DNA of 38,979 nucleotides from VXYL01 sp047518105 (lineage in GTDB: Bacteria > Pseudomonadota > Gammaproteobacteria > Pseudomonadales > Azotimanducaceae): NCBI GenBank assembly GCA_047518105.1, contig JAKZRQ010000173.1:1-38979 (forward strand). Reading direction: 5' to 3'. The notes under the pieces are model-generated. The model had not been told where the DNA came from. It ran no database searches and saw only the letters and a list, made by a program, of their open reading frames with translations. A program made the position numbers and the translations under genes. The stretch's first letter is position 1; each line of letters opens with the position of its first letter. Positions 7,259-18,583 of the stretch are shown piece by piece.

Positions 7259-8599
7259 TTATCCGGAAATGGCCACGTCGCCGAAGCGGATGGGCGCCAT
7301 CAGCGCCGAACGCTCGGCGTTCCAATGCTGGGTGTCGCCGATGGCGGCGATCTTGTTGAGCATCGCGTAGAAGTTGCCTGCCACGGTGATGTTGCGTACG
7401 GGCCGCCGTCGCTCGCCGTTGGCGCACAGGAATCCCGCAGCACCGAAGCTGAAATCGCCGGAAATCGAGTTGGCGCCCGAATGCAAGCCTGCCAGATCGA
7501 CGATTTCGAGATACTCGCCCGCCGTCAGAGCGGCTTCGCTGACATCGCCCGCGCAGATTTCCGGTTGATGCAACGCCACGCCGAGGGGTGAACGCGGCGT
7601 ACGGGCGCCATGGCCCGTGTTGGCCAGGCCCAAATGCGTTGACGTGGCCCTGTTGTGGGCAAGGGTCTCGAGTCGTCCCGCCTCGATGAGAGACGTCGCT
7701 GAGGTGGGAGTGCCCTCATCGTCGAACAGGGCGTAGTGGAAGCCGTCGGTCCGCAAGGGCGCATCCCGGATGGTTAGCGTGTCGACGGCAATGCGCGTGC
7801 CTACCTTGTCGCGCAGTGGATTGATGCCGTCCCTCGCGGTCTTGCCGGAGAACATCATATCGGCAAAGGCCTCGAACAGCGCTGCTTGGCATTCCACGTC
7901 GAACAACACGTCGTAGTGCTTCGATGCCACGGGCTCGCCATGGAGCAGGGCAAGGCAGCGTTGGTACGTCTCATCGACGACTGAACCGGTGTCGACGTCG
8001 TCGAATCGTCGCGCCATCCGCTGCACGCCGTCGAGAACGTCGTTGTCGCCGTCCTTCAGCAGCGCGTAGGCGAAAGCCCCGCACAGACGGCTCTTGCTAT
8101 GGGCCGACAGGCCGTTGGTCGCGAAGATGTGCTGCGCGCGGGTGACGTCCTGTACGCCGTTGTGCGGAACGTTCTGCACCTTGTCGCGCGCGGTCAGTTC
8201 GCGCTCGATGGTCAACGCGGCGTCGATCTTGGCTTCGGTGGACGTGTCGTCCGGCGGACACAAAATGGCATCGTCCGTAGTCAGCGTCAGCGCCCCGGCT
8301 GCAATCCCTTCGTTGGCGTCGGGACGGGCGAAGGTGGCGTTCAGGAGCGCTTGCTCCACCATGGAACGCAGCGCCGCGCTGTCCGCGGCTTCGCTGTAGG
8401 CGATGCCGACCCTTGAGTCCTTGATGACGCGTACCCCGTAGATACGGCTCGAATTGACGTTGTGCTCCTCGAGTTCACCCGCGTGGGCCTTGAGGGTGAG
8501 CGACGACTTTTCCTGGACGATCAGGTCCCCCACCGCCCCGGCATCCACCACTTGGTCGAGGATGCGCCGGGCGTTGGCGTGGACCGCATCCGAAGGCAT
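7259..8599 (-). CDS. pmbA: PmbA/TldE-type metalloprotease subunit
   Basis: A 446-residue member of the TldD/PmbA family, in which TldE (PmbA) forms a heterodimer with TldD to digest unfolded peptides and mature some ribosomally made peptides such as microcins. The sequence has the family N-terminal domain (residues about 1-200, including ELEEHNVNSSRIYGVRV) and C-terminal domain ending AGNFYAMLNKIAAIGD. It lacks the HExxxH zinc motif, as expected of the PmbA subunit. The ATG at 8599 shares its A with the TGA stop of tldD (TGATG), so the pair is translationally coupled. No peptide substrate gene is evident nearby, so a housekeeping proteolytic role is most likely. Confidence 0.9.
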   Translation of the reverse strand: MPSDAVHANARRILDQVVDAGAVGDLIVQEKSSLTLKAHAGELEEHNVNSSRIYGVRVIKDSRVGIAYSEAADSAALRSMVEQALLNATFARPDANEGIAAGALTLTTDDAILCPPDDTSTEAKIDAALTIERELTARDKVQNVPHNGVQDVTRAQHIFATNGLSAHSKSRLCGAFAYALLKDGDNDVLDGVQRMARRFDDVDTGSVVDETYQRCLALLHGEPVASKHYDVLFDVECQAALFEAFADMMFSGKTARDGINPLRDKVGTRIAVDTLTIRDAPLRTDGFHYALFDDEGTPTSATSLIEAGRLETLAHNRATSTHLGLANTGHGARTPRSPLGVALHQPEICAGDVSEAALTAGEYLEIVDLAGLHSGANSISGDFSFGAAGFLCANGERRRPVRNITVAGNFYAMLNKIAAIGDTQHWNAERSALMAPIRFGDVAISG

Positions 8600-9984
8600 C
8601 AGGCGTTGCCCCCCACGAGAATTTCGTCCACCTTGAGCGTTGCCTGGCCGACGGTGGTGGGAACCATCCCGGAGACGGAACCGCACATGCCGGTGGACAG
8701 CGCGAAGTCGCGGCCAACCATGGAGATGCGCCGCAGCACGTCGGGTCCCGTGCTGATCAGGGTGGCCGCCTTGACGGGGTGGCGGATCTTGCCGTTCTCC
8801 ACGTAGTAGCCCTCGGTGACCGCGAAATTGAACTCGCCGGTGCCCGGCTGCACCGATCCGCCGCCCATGTGGGAGGCGTAGAGGCCGGTGTCCATGGAGG
8901 CGATCATGTCGTCGAAGCTGTCGCTGCCGGGTTCGATGAAGGTGTTGCGCATGCGCGACGCGGGCGCGAACTTGTAGCTCTGGCGGCGACCCGAGGCCGT
9001 TCGCGGGTGGCCGGTCTGCGCGGCCCCGTTGCGGTCGGCGATGAAATTGACGAGTTTGCCGTCCTCGATCAGTTGCGTGCGCTCCGTGGGCATGCCTTCG
9101 TCGTCGATGTTGATGGAGCCCCATTCCCGCGCCAGCGTGCCGTCGTCGACGGCGCCCACCACCGGATTGGCGATCATCACGCCGAGCTTGTCGTGGAAGA
9201 CCGAAGCCTGCTTGGCGACGGCGGTGGTCTCCAGGAGATGCCCGCAGGCTTCGTGGAAGATCACGCCCCCGAAGCCGTTGCCTATCACCACCGGCATGCG
9301 ACCGGAGGGACAGGGCTTGGCCGACAGGTTCACCAGCGCTTGGCGCGCTGCCTCGGCGCCGCACTCCGCCGGGTCCAGAGTCTCGACGATCTCCCAGCCC
9401 TGCAATCCGCCATCGGTCTTCATGCCGGTGGCTTGCTCGGAACCGTTGGACGCGACCGCGATAAGCCGGGTTCGGATGTAGTGGCGGGTGTCGCGGATGT
9501 GGAGACCGTCGCTGTTGAAGATCTCCACGGCTTGTTCGCGCTGGCCGCAGATGCCCTGGGTTTGAGCGATCAGGTTGCTCGCCGCCCGCGCCGCCCGGTC
9601 GGCGGCGAGCAGATAGTTCACCTTGTCGCGAACTTCCGAGTCCACGGACAACGTCCGGGAGGCGCGGTGAATGTCGTCCGCCCGGCGATAGTCGAACGCC
9701 TGGGCGGTGGCCGCAGGATCGCGCCGGTCCTTCGCCGCGAGCTCCGAGACGATTCGTCTGAGTTCGTCGTCGTCGGTTCTGTTGGTGTAGCCGTAGAGCA
9801 CTTTCGATCCGTAGACGAGACGCAGACCGATGCCGAAGTCGATGCCGGAGGCGAGATCGCGCACCTGGTTTGACAGCGTGACGATGTCATTGACCTGGTT
9901 GCGCTCCACGAACACCTCGGCGAAGTCGGCGCCGAGGGCGATGGCATGGTCGATGACGGATTGAGCGACGCGGGTGTCGAGCAC
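8599..9984 (-). CDS. tldD: TldD zinc metalloprotease
   Basis: A 461-residue catalytic subunit of the TldD/TldE protease. The zinc motif HEACGH is present at residues 244-249 (HExxxH), preceded by VIGNGFGGVIF. The C-terminal part contains SMDTGLYASHMGGG and GMCGSVSGMVPTTVG, matching the C-terminal Cys-containing segment of the family. It is the first gene of a two-gene operon with pmbA, joined by a one-base stop/start overlap. In other gammaproteobacteria the two are often unlinked, so the fused operon arrangement is useful but not unusual. It is cytoplasmic. It diverges from the hydroxyproline operon across 232 bp. Confidence 0.93.
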   Translation of the reverse strand: MLDTRVAQSVIDHAIALGADFAEVFVERNQVNDIVTLSNQVRDLASGIDFGIGLRLVYGSKVLYGYTNRTDDDELRRIVSELAAKDRRDPAATAQAFDYRRADDIHRASRTLSVDSEVRDKVNYLLAADRAARAASNLIAQTQGICGQREQAVEIFNSDGLHIRDTRHYIRTRLIAVASNGSEQATGMKTDGGLQGWEIVETLDPAECGAEAARQALVNLSAKPCPSGRMPVVIGNGFGGVIFHEACGHLLETTAVAKQASVFHDKLGVMIANPVVGAVDDGTLAREWGSINIDDEGMPTERTQLIEDGKLVNFIADRNGAAQTGHPRTASGRRQSYKFAPASRMRNTFIEPGSDSFDDMIASMDTGLYASHMGGGSVQPGTGEFNFAVTEGYYVENGKIRHPVKAATLISTGPDVLRRISMVGRDFALSTGMCGSVSGMVPTTVGQATLKVDEILVGGNA

Positions 9985-10216
9985 GGCAGTCTTCCTACAG
10001 CTTTGGGCTCGCCAAGTTTGTCACATGACGGGTCGACTCTCGACCACGGATGGTCCCGAGGAGCACCTTCATTCAACCTGCTGGAGGGCGCGCGACGGCT
10101 ATTGGCCTGCAAATTGGCATAGCGTTGCGGATATGCAAGCTTGAGCGCCGCTCGAGCACTTGAGTGCCATGGCGCGACCGGCTAGTTTGGCAGCGGTAGT
10201 TCAGGCGTCACGACCA

Positions 10217-11164
10217 ATGTCCGACAGCGCGTCCGTCTTCGCAGGATGTCTGCCCGCACTCATGACGCCGTGCAATGCCTCCGGCGAGCCGGACTTCGAC
10301 GCGCTCGCGGCAAAGGGTGCGGCACTCGTTGCGGCGGGCATGCGGGCCGTCGTCTACTGCGGGTCCATGGGCGAGTGGCCGTTGCTGGCCGACGGCCAGC
10401 GCCGCGAGGGTGTCGAAGCACTGGTTGCGGCGGGGGTCCCCGTCGTGGTCGGCACCGGTGCCCAGAACACCGCCCGGGCCGTCGCCTTGGCGGGTCATGC
10501 CCATGCCGTTGGGGCCGCAGGACTCATGATCGTTCCCCGGGTTCTATCGCGCGGCACGTCTGCCGCAGCCCAACGCGCGCACTTCGCCGCCGTTCTCCGC
10601 GCAGCCGGCGATCTGCCCTCGGTCATCTACAACAGTCCCTACTACGGTTTCGAGACCAAGGCGGACCTGTTCTTCGACTTGGCCGCCGAGTTCGACAACC
10701 TAGTCGGGTTCAAGGAGTTCGGCGGCGCCGCGTCGTTGAGCTACGCGGCGGAGCACATTACCAGCGCTCGCGCGGGTCTCGAACTCGTGGTTGGCGTCGA
10801 CACCCAGGTCGTGCACGGCCTCGTCTACTGCGGCGCCAGCGGCGTCATCACCGGCGTCGGCAATGCGCTGCCCGTGGAGACGCTGCGGCTTGTCGCGCTG
10901 TCTCGTCGCGCGGCAAGCGGCGATGGCGAAGCCTTGCGCCTCGCCAAGGAGCTCGACGAAGCGCTGTCGGCGATCGCCAAGTTCGACGAAGGACCGGATC
11001 TCGTCCTCTACTTCAAGCATTTGATGGTGTTGGAAGGCAATCCGGAGTATGCCCATGCCCTCAACGCGGACGATGCGCTCTGCACCTCGCAGCGGTTATT
11101 CGCCGAAGAACAGTGGCGGCGCTTCAGGCGTTGGTGGGATGGCTGGCCGGGAGCAACCGCGTGA
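10217..11164 (+). CDS. DHDPS-family aldolase/deaminase, probable pyrroline-4-hydroxy-2-carboxylate deaminase
   Basis: A 315-residue TIM-barrel protein of the dihydrodipicolinate synthase/N-acetylneuraminate lyase family. The Schiff-base Lys166 lies in GFKEFGG and the catalytic Tyr138 in IYNSPYYG. The substrate loop reads CGSMGEWPLL where true DapA enzymes have GTTGE, so lysine synthesis is unlikely. Context decides the call: it is followed, with a four-base GTGA overlap, by a 4-hydroxyproline epimerase and then a D-amino-acid dehydrogenase, the set that converts trans-4-hydroxyproline toward 2-ketoglutarate semialdehyde. The deaminase (HypD) step belongs to this family. The ATG at 10217 was chosen over an in-frame start at 10160 because the barrel begins at once. 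Confidence 0.82.
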   Translation: MSDSASVFAGCLPALMTPCNASGEPDFDALAAKGAALVAAGMRAVVYCGSMGEWPLLADGQRREGVEALVAAGVPVVVGTGAQNTARAVALAGHAHAVGAAGLMIVPRVLSRGTSAAAQRAHFAAVLRAAGDLPSVIYNSPYYGFETKADLFFDLAAEFDNLVGFKEFGGAASLSYAAEHITSARAGLELVVGVDTQVVHGLVYCGASGVITGVGNALPVETLRLVALSRRAASGDGEALRLAKELDEALSAIAKFDEGPDLVLYFKHLMVLEGNPEYAHALNADDALCTSQRLFAEEQWRRFRRWWDGWPGATA

Positions 11165-12105
11165 GCACGGCTCTGCGCGTCGTCGACTCGCACACGGCGG
11201 GCGAACCCACCCGGGTGATCGTCGACGGCGGACCGGACCTCGGCGACGGGCCGCTGGCAGCGCGTCTGCGTCGATTCGCCGAGTGCCACGACGACGTTCG
11301 CCGCTCGGTGGTCCTGGAGCCGCGCGGGTCGGATGCGCTGGTCGGGGCGCTGCTTTGCCCGCCGACGGCACCGGGCTGCGTCACCGGGGTCATCTTCTTC
11401 AACAACGTGGGGTACCTCGGCATGTGCGGTCACGGCGCCATCGGCGTTGCCGTCACCCTCGCCCATCTGAATCGGGTCGAACCGGGTTCGCTGAAACTCG
11501 AGACGACCGTCGGCGTAGTATCCGTGAACCTGACCAAGCCCAACGAGGCCACCATCGAGAACGTCGCGAGCTACCGCTATCGGCGGGATGTCGCGCTTGA
11601 TGTCGATGGCCTGGGCCCGATCCGCGGCGACATTGCCTGGGGCGGCAACTGGTTCTTCCTGGTGGACACCCCCCCGCCGGTGCCGATCGCGCTGCACAAC
11701 GTAGCTGAACTGAGCGACGCGGCCCGGCGAATCAAGGCGGAGCTGACCAGAAAGGGCATCACAGGGGCCGACGGCGCGGAGATCGACCACATCGAGCTAT
11801 TCGAGCCGGCTCGCTCGCGCGGCGCCGACAGCCGCAACTTCGTGCTGTGTCCGGGAGATGCCTACGACCGCTCCCCTTGCGGGACGGGAACCAGCGCCAA
11901 GGTCGCCTGCCTGGCGCAAGAGGGTGCCCTCGCGCCGGGGGAGGAATGGGTCCAGGAAAGCGTCATCGGCAGTCGATTCGTCGCCCGCTATCGCCGCAAT
12001 GCCAAAGGCGAGGTCATCCCCAGCATCACCGGCGAGGCCTTCGTCTGCGGCGAAGCGACGTTGATTCGCCAAGCCGGGGATCCGTTCAAGGACGGAATCC
12101 GCTGA
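11161..12105 (+). CDS. 4-hydroxyproline 2-epimerase (proline racemase family)
   Basis: A 314-residue cytosolic cofactor-free epimerase that inverts the alpha carbon of trans-4-hydroxy-L-proline to cis-4-hydroxy-D-proline. Both active-site cysteines are present: Cys89 in GMCGHGAIG and Cys240 in DRSPCGTGTSA. A Cys/Cys pair marks racemases and epimerases; the dehydratase branch has Thr in place of the second. The start is HTAGEPTRV preceded by MSTALRVVDS. The GTG start overlaps the stop of the upstream deaminase by four bases, and its own stop overlaps the next gene. Proline racemase activity is an alternative, but the neighbours favour hydroxyproline. Confidence 0.88.
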   Translation: MSTALRVVDSHTAGEPTRVIVDGGPDLGDGPLAARLRRFAECHDDVRRSVVLEPRGSDALVGALLCPPTAPGCVTGVIFFNNVGYLGMCGHGAIGVAVTLAHLNRVEPGSLKLETTVGVVSVNLTKPNEATIENVASYRYRRDVALDVDGLGPIRGDIAWGGNWFFLVDTPPPVPIALHNVAELSDAARRIKAELTRKGITGADGAEIDHIELFEPARSRGADSRNFVLCPGDAYDRSPCGTGTSAKVACLAQEGALAPGEEWVQESVIGSRFVARYRRNAKGEVIPSITGEAFVCGEATLIRQAGDPFKDGIR

Positions 12106-13364
12106 GCGCTGGCGCCGACAGCGTACTGATCGTCGGGGCCGGCATCGTCGGCATCGCCTGCGCCCACTACCTGTCGCGCGCGGGATGCCGGGTCACCGTG
12201 ATCGACCGGGGGACCGTCGGCGGCGCTTGTTCCCACGCCAACTGCGGCCACATCTGCGCCAGTCACGTCCTTCCCTTGACGGAACCGGGCAACCTGCGCG
12301 ACGGCTTGAAGTCGCTGCTCAACCCGGATGCCGCCTTCCGGGTCAAGCCGCAGTGGCGCCCGGCGATGTTCGGCTGGCTGTGGCAGTTCGCTCGACGATG
12401 CAACCGCCGGCAGATGCTCGCCGCGGGACATCATCTGAAATCGATCCTCGATTCGTCCATCAGCGAATACGAAGCGTTGTTCGCCGAGCACGAGATCGAC
12501 GCCGAGTGGACGCGAACGGGACTGCTCTACGTGCTGCTCACCCCCCGGGGGATGGACCGGTTCGCCGCCCAGGACGCGATGACCCGCGCCGAATACGGCG
12601 TCGCGGCCAGGCGCATCGCGGGCAGCGAGCTGCCGCAGTTCGAGGCGGCGCTTCGGGGCGGGCTGGCAGGCGCCTTCCACTACCAACGCGATGCCTCGGT
12701 TCGTCCCGATGCCTTGACCGCGAACTGGTCCAGGTGGTTGACCGCGCGCGGCGTTCGATTCGAGGAGAACCGCCAACTGCGTACCGTCCGTTCGGCCCGC
12801 GGCAAGGTCATCGGTCTGGTCACCGACGCCGGTGAAATGACGGCCGATCAGTACGTCTTCGCCACCGGCGCGTGGAGTGCGCAACTGGCGGCGGATCTCC
12901 ACTGTTCGATCCCCGTGGAACCCGCCAAGGGCTACTCGCTGACCACGAGCCGCCCGGAACACGTGCCGCGCCACGCCATGCTGTTTCCCGAGCACCGGGT
13001 CGCCGTGACGCCGTTCGAAGACGGCTTTCGGCTGGGCTCGATGATGGAGTTCGCGGGATTCGATACGACCATTGGGCAGCGCCGAATCCGCCAGTTGGTC
13101 GAGTCCGCGAGACCCTACCTCAAGCACCCCGTCGGCGCACAGGTGCGGGAAACCTGGTACGGGTGGCGCCCCACGACCTGGGACAGTCTGCCGATCGTCG
13201 GTCGCGTCCCCGGCCTCGACAACGCGGTCCTGGCAACCGGCCACCACATGCTGGGAATGACCATGGCACCGGCGACGGGGAAGCTGGTGGCGGAAATTCT
13301 GCGCGAGGAACGGCCGCATATCGACCCGGCGCCGTTTTCGGCAATGCGGTTCCAGCGCGGGTAG
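12102..13364 (+). CDS. FAD-dependent D-amino-acid (D-hydroxyproline) dehydrogenase
   Basis: A DadA/DAO-family flavoprotein of about 420 residues. The Rossmann motif GAGIVGIACAHYL sits at residues 12-24, followed by an acidic strand end VTVIDRG. The C-terminal FAD contact is TGHHMLGMTMAPATGK. In this operon it would oxidise cis-4-hydroxy-D-proline to 1-pyrroline-4-hydroxy-2-carboxylate, passing electrons to the respiratory chain. There is no ATG, GTG or TTG near the correct N-terminus. The best start is CTG at 12102, which overlaps the epimerase stop as CTGA, the same four-base geometry as the upstream GTGA junction. A later CTG at 12126 would cut into the first strand. The gene converges on an SDR gene 25 bp away. 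Confidence 0.85.
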   Translation: MSAGADSVLIVGAGIVGIACAHYLSRAGCRVTVIDRGTVGGACSHANCGHICASHVLPLTEPGNLRDGLKSLLNPDAAFRVKPQWRPAMFGWLWQFARRCNRRQMLAAGHHLKSILDSSISEYEALFAEHEIDAEWTRTGLLYVLLTPRGMDRFAAQDAMTRAEYGVAARRIAGSELPQFEAALRGGLAGAFHYQRDASVRPDALTANWSRWLTARGVRFEENRQLRTVRSARGKVIGLVTDAGEMTADQYVFATGAWSAQLAADLHCSIPVEPAKGYSLTTSRPEHVPRHAMLFPEHRVAVTPFEDGFRLGSMMEFAGFDTTIGQRRIRQLVESARPYLKHPVGAQVRETWYGWRPTTWDSLPIVGRVPGLDNAVLATGHHMLGMTMAPATGKLVAEILREERPHIDPAPFSAMRFQRG

Positions 13365-13389
13365 GGCAGCCCACGAGGGCACGTGGACG

Positions 13390-14121
13390 TCAAAGGTCGA
13401 GGCGCTTGAACCAACGCTCCGGGATGGCGCGGACCATCCACATCACGGGCCGCCAGCGCCGCCTGACGTAGACCACGTCCCGTCGCCGACGCACGGCGCG
13501 GACGACCGCCTCCGCAACTTCCGCAGGCGATGCCGTCATGGCCCTTGGCAAACTCGTGCCGTCGGTCGTCCGCGTACGGACGTACCCGGGCTTGACGGTC
13601 ACCACGTGGACGCCGGAAGCGAACAGCCGGTTGCGCAGGCCGGACAGGAACGCGGTGAAACCCGCCTTTGCCGAACCGTAGACGATGTTTCGGGCCCGCC
13701 CGCGGTCGCCGGCGACCGAACTGATGCCGACGAGCACGCCGCGGCCGCGTTCCTCGAAACGCCGCGCCAGCGAGCCCAATAGCAGCGCCGGACCGACGTA
13801 GTTGGTCCGCATCAAGTGTTCGGCAGCGGCGCCATCCTGCTCGCGCCCGTACAAGCCGACGACGCAGACGGCGACATCGGGCAGCGGGTCGAGTCGATCG
13901 ACGAAATCGGCGCCGCCGTTGGCCTGCAGCACGTCGCAGCGGTGGATGCTCACGCTGCTGCCGGCGCGTTCCTCAAGACTCCGGGCTTCGACTTCGAGTT
14001 GCGCCAGATCCCGTCCCGCAAGCTGAACCGCGCACCCGTCGGCGGCGAACCGCCGGGCGATGGCGCGGCCTATGTCGGAGGTGGTGCCGACGACCAGCAC
14101 CGTATGGGTTTCGGCTGGCAC
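13390..14121 (-). CDS. SDR family oxidoreductase
   Basis: A 243-residue classical short-chain dehydrogenase/reductase. The cofactor motif is GTTSDIG (residues 12-18), and the catalytic set is Ser134/135 in GISSVAGD and Tyr148-x3-Lys152 in YGSAKAGF. The segment AGFTAFLSGLRNRLFASGVHVVTVKPGYVRT resembles reductases of the DprE2-like branch (decaprenylphosphoryl-ketoribose reductase homologues), but no DprE1-type oxidase is adjacent, so the substrate is unknown. The C-terminus is Arg/Trp-rich (RRRWRPVMWMVRAIPERWFKRL) and may contact the membrane. It begins 15 bp after the acnA stop on the same strand, so it is probably in the aconitase transcript. Confidence 0.85.
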   Translation of the reverse strand: MPAETHTVLVVGTTSDIGRAIARRFAADGCAVQLAGRDLAQLEVEARSLEERAGSSVSIHRCDVLQANGGADFVDRLDPLPDVAVCVVGLYGREQDGAAAEHLMRTNYVGPALLLGSLARRFEERGRGVLVGISSVAGDRGRARNIVYGSAKAGFTAFLSGLRNRLFASGVHVVTVKPGYVRTRTTDGTSLPRAMTASPAEVAEAVVRAVRRRRDVVYVRRRWRPVMWMVRAIPERWFKRLDL

Positions 14122-14136
14122 GACACTAGCGCGTTG

Positions 14137-16809
<2,673 letters not shown>

Positions 16810-16893
16810 GCAGGGTCCAGTTGGCCGGTGGGAAGGGAGGCGTATGTTACACGCACCATCGCCGCGACGACGGGAAGCGTGCGGCGACCCTAG

Positions 16894-17126
16894 CCCGCAT
16901 TTCTCACCAGGCCGCTCGTCGGCGTCAAAAAGCTCTTGGGTTTCACTAGTTTGACCGCGATGTCGATGATCGTGCCGATGTGCCGATGGCGGACTGCGCT
17001 GGCCGCGCCCGCCCGCGCTTCGCGCGGAGGCCCTCGCGGGTCTTTTGGCCCCGTGTACACACGGGCCGTGTACAAACGGGGCCAAAATCCTCCGCGATCA
17101 TCACGGCCCCTGGTGAGAAATGCGGG
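16894..17126 (+). mobile_element. MITE-like element, copy 1 (233 bp)
   Basis: A nonautonomous element bounded by perfect 18-bp inverted repeats CCCGCATTTCTCACCAGG at 16894 and its complement ending at 17126. It is flanked by a CTAG target duplication (16890-16893 and 17127-17130). A second copy of exactly the same length and orientation lies at 29358-29590. Internally there is a large palindrome (TTTTGGCCCCGTGTACA... ending GGGGCCAAAA). On the minus strand an open frame ends VKLVKPKSF...GLVRNAG and stops in the target duplication. No transposase is encoded. A 4-bp duplication is compatible with the IS1380 family, but the assignment is tentative. Confidence 0.85.
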
Positions 17127-17159
17127 CTAGCGGACCACTGTCGTACGTCGGCGCAGTCC

Positions 17160-17228
17160 TTTGCATTTGGCCGGTCGTTGTAGTTACATATGGCCGGTCA
17201 CTAACGTTACATATGGCCGGTTGGAACG
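17160..17228 (+). repeat. Three 23-bp direct repeats upstream of the AAA/DUF4143 gene
   Basis: TGGCCGGT recurs at 17168, 17191 and 17214, exactly 23 bp apart. Copies 2 and 3 share GTTACATATGGCCGGT; copy 1 is degenerate (TTTGGCCGGT). The array ends 35 bp before the ATG at 17264 and begins 33 bp after the MITE. In-phase spacing close to two helical turns suggests an operator for a regulator, possibly autoregulation. Confidence 0.75.
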
Positions 17229-17263
17229 ATCTCGAAAACCCGGTTGTACGGTTTGGAGAGGCG

Positions 17264-18511
17264 ATGTACAGATCGAGAGTCGGCGATGCGGAGCTTGCGG
17301 AGCGGCTGGCTTCCGCCGGCGCCGTGCTCATCGAGGGCGCAAGGGCGTGCGGCAAGACCGCGATGGCCCGCCAGGTCGCCGCCAGCGAAGTGCTAATGGA
17401 CGTGGACGAGAACGCGCGGCGGGCAATGGACGTCGATCCGAGCTTGGTGTTGGCGGGCGACACGCCGCGGCTGATCGACGAATGGCAGCTTGAACCGGTC
17501 GTCTGGAATCACGTGCGGCGAGCGGTGGACGAGCGCAACCGTCCCCGACAGTTCGTCTTGACCGGTTCCGCAGCGCTGGCGGACGAAATCACTCGGCACA
17601 CCGGCGCGGGGCGAATTTCCCGCCAGCGCTTGCGCCCGATGAGTCTCTTCGAGACCGGACATTCGACGGGCGAGGTGTCGCTGGCGGATCTGCTCAAGGG
17701 GCGCTTCGAGGGCTGCGCGGCGTCGCGCCTCAAGCTCGCGGATGTCACGGTCCAACTCTGCCGAGGCGGCTGGCCGGGCGATTTGGACCGGGCCGACGCG
17801 GCTTGTCTGAGGGCTCGCATCGACTATCTGGAGGAAATCCGGCGAGTCGACATCTCCCGCGTCGACGATGTGCGGCGCGACCCGGAGAACGTCGGGCGCG
17901 TGCTTCGTTCGCTGGCACGCAACGTCGCGACCTTGGCCAGCGCCCGAACCATCGCGGCGGACGCCGGCGGCGGCGACGGTCCATTGGACGCCGATACCGT
18001 GCGCGGCTACCTGAACGCCTTGAGCCGGCTGATGGTCTACGAAGAGCAGCCGGCATGGTCGCCGCAACTGCGTTCGAGATCCCTGCTGCGGCGCTCGGCC
18101 AAGCGTCACTTCGTCGATCCGTCCTTGGCGGTCGCCGCTCTCGGCGCGACTCCCGATCGGCTGTTGGGAGACCTTGAGACGCTGGGTTTGCTGTTCGAGT
18201 CCATGGCGTACCGCGACTTGGCTGTCTATTCGCGGTCATGCGACGCGACGGTGTCCCACTACCGGGACAACACCAACCTCGAAGTCGATGCGGTGGTCGA
18301 GAACCGCCAAGGAGACTGGTGCGCCTTTGAGGTGAAGTTGGGTGTCGGACAGACGGACGCCGCTGCCAAGTCGCTGCTCAGGTTGAGCGAGCGGGCGGAT
18401 CTGCGAGCGATCGGCGCGCCGCGAGTCCTCGGCGTGATCGTCAGTTCAGGCTACGGATACCGCCGTGAAGACGGCGTCGCTGTAATACCGGTAACCGCGC
18501 TGGGTCCGTAG
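17264..18511 (+). CDS. AAA family ATP-binding protein with C-terminal DUF4143 domain
   Basis: A 415-residue protein of the widespread AAA_14/DUF4143 group. Walker A is GARACGKT (residues 25-32) and Walker B is RLIDEWQ (about 69-74), with a sensor-like FVLTGSA. The C-terminal part has VDAVVE...WCAFEVKLG, a PD-(D/E)xK nuclease-like Asp/Glu-x-Lys arrangement seen in these proteins. Their biological role is unsettled. They are patchily distributed and commonly treated as laterally transferred genes. The ATG at 17264 has TTTGGAGAGG in good position; the open frame upstream runs through the direct repeats and was rejected. The gene sits alone between a MITE copy and hsp20, with an operator-like repeat array in front. 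Confidence 0.85.
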   Translation: MYRSRVGDAELAERLASAGAVLIEGARACGKTAMARQVAASEVLMDVDENARRAMDVDPSLVLAGDTPRLIDEWQLEPVVWNHVRRAVDERNRPRQFVLTGSAALADEITRHTGAGRISRQRLRPMSLFETGHSTGEVSLADLLKGRFEGCAASRLKLADVTVQLCRGGWPGDLDRADAACLRARIDYLEEIRRVDISRVDDVRRDPENVGRVLRSLARNVATLASARTIAADAGGGDGPLDADTVRGYLNALSRLMVYEEQPAWSPQLRSRSLLRRSAKRHFVDPSLAVAALGATPDRLLGDLETLGLLFESMAYRDLAVYSRSCDATVSHYRDNTNLEVDAVVENRQGDWCAFEVKLGVGQTDAAAKSLLRLSERADLRAIGAPRVLGVIVSSGYGYRREDGVAVIPVTALGP

Positions 18512-18519
18512 TCCCTGAC

Positions 18520-18552
18520 CGCATCCGGCGACACGTCGTGCCGCCGAATGCG
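18520..18552. terminator. Hairpin between convergent DUF4143 and hsp20 genes
   Basis: CGCATCCGGCGACAC pairs with GTGCCGCCGAATGCG, 15 positions with two transition mismatches that could pair as G-U on one strand. It lies in the 72-bp convergent gap. The following bases are G-rich rather than T-rich, so it is a possible bidirectional stop or transcript-end structure, not a textbook intrinsic terminator. Confidence 0.45.
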
Positions 18553-18583
18553 GGGGGAGGGGGGATGGTCAAGGGGGGAATGG

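Noticed and set aside
7259..9984. TldD/PmbA as part of a microcin or RiPP maturation cluster
   Set aside because: No precursor peptide, exporter or modification enzyme lies beside the pair; the neighbours are unrelated metabolism.
16829..17085. Upstream extension of aconitase into the MITE
   Set aside because: The frame is open by chance. AcnA proteins begin near MSRDSFGS, and the added residues derive from the mobile element.
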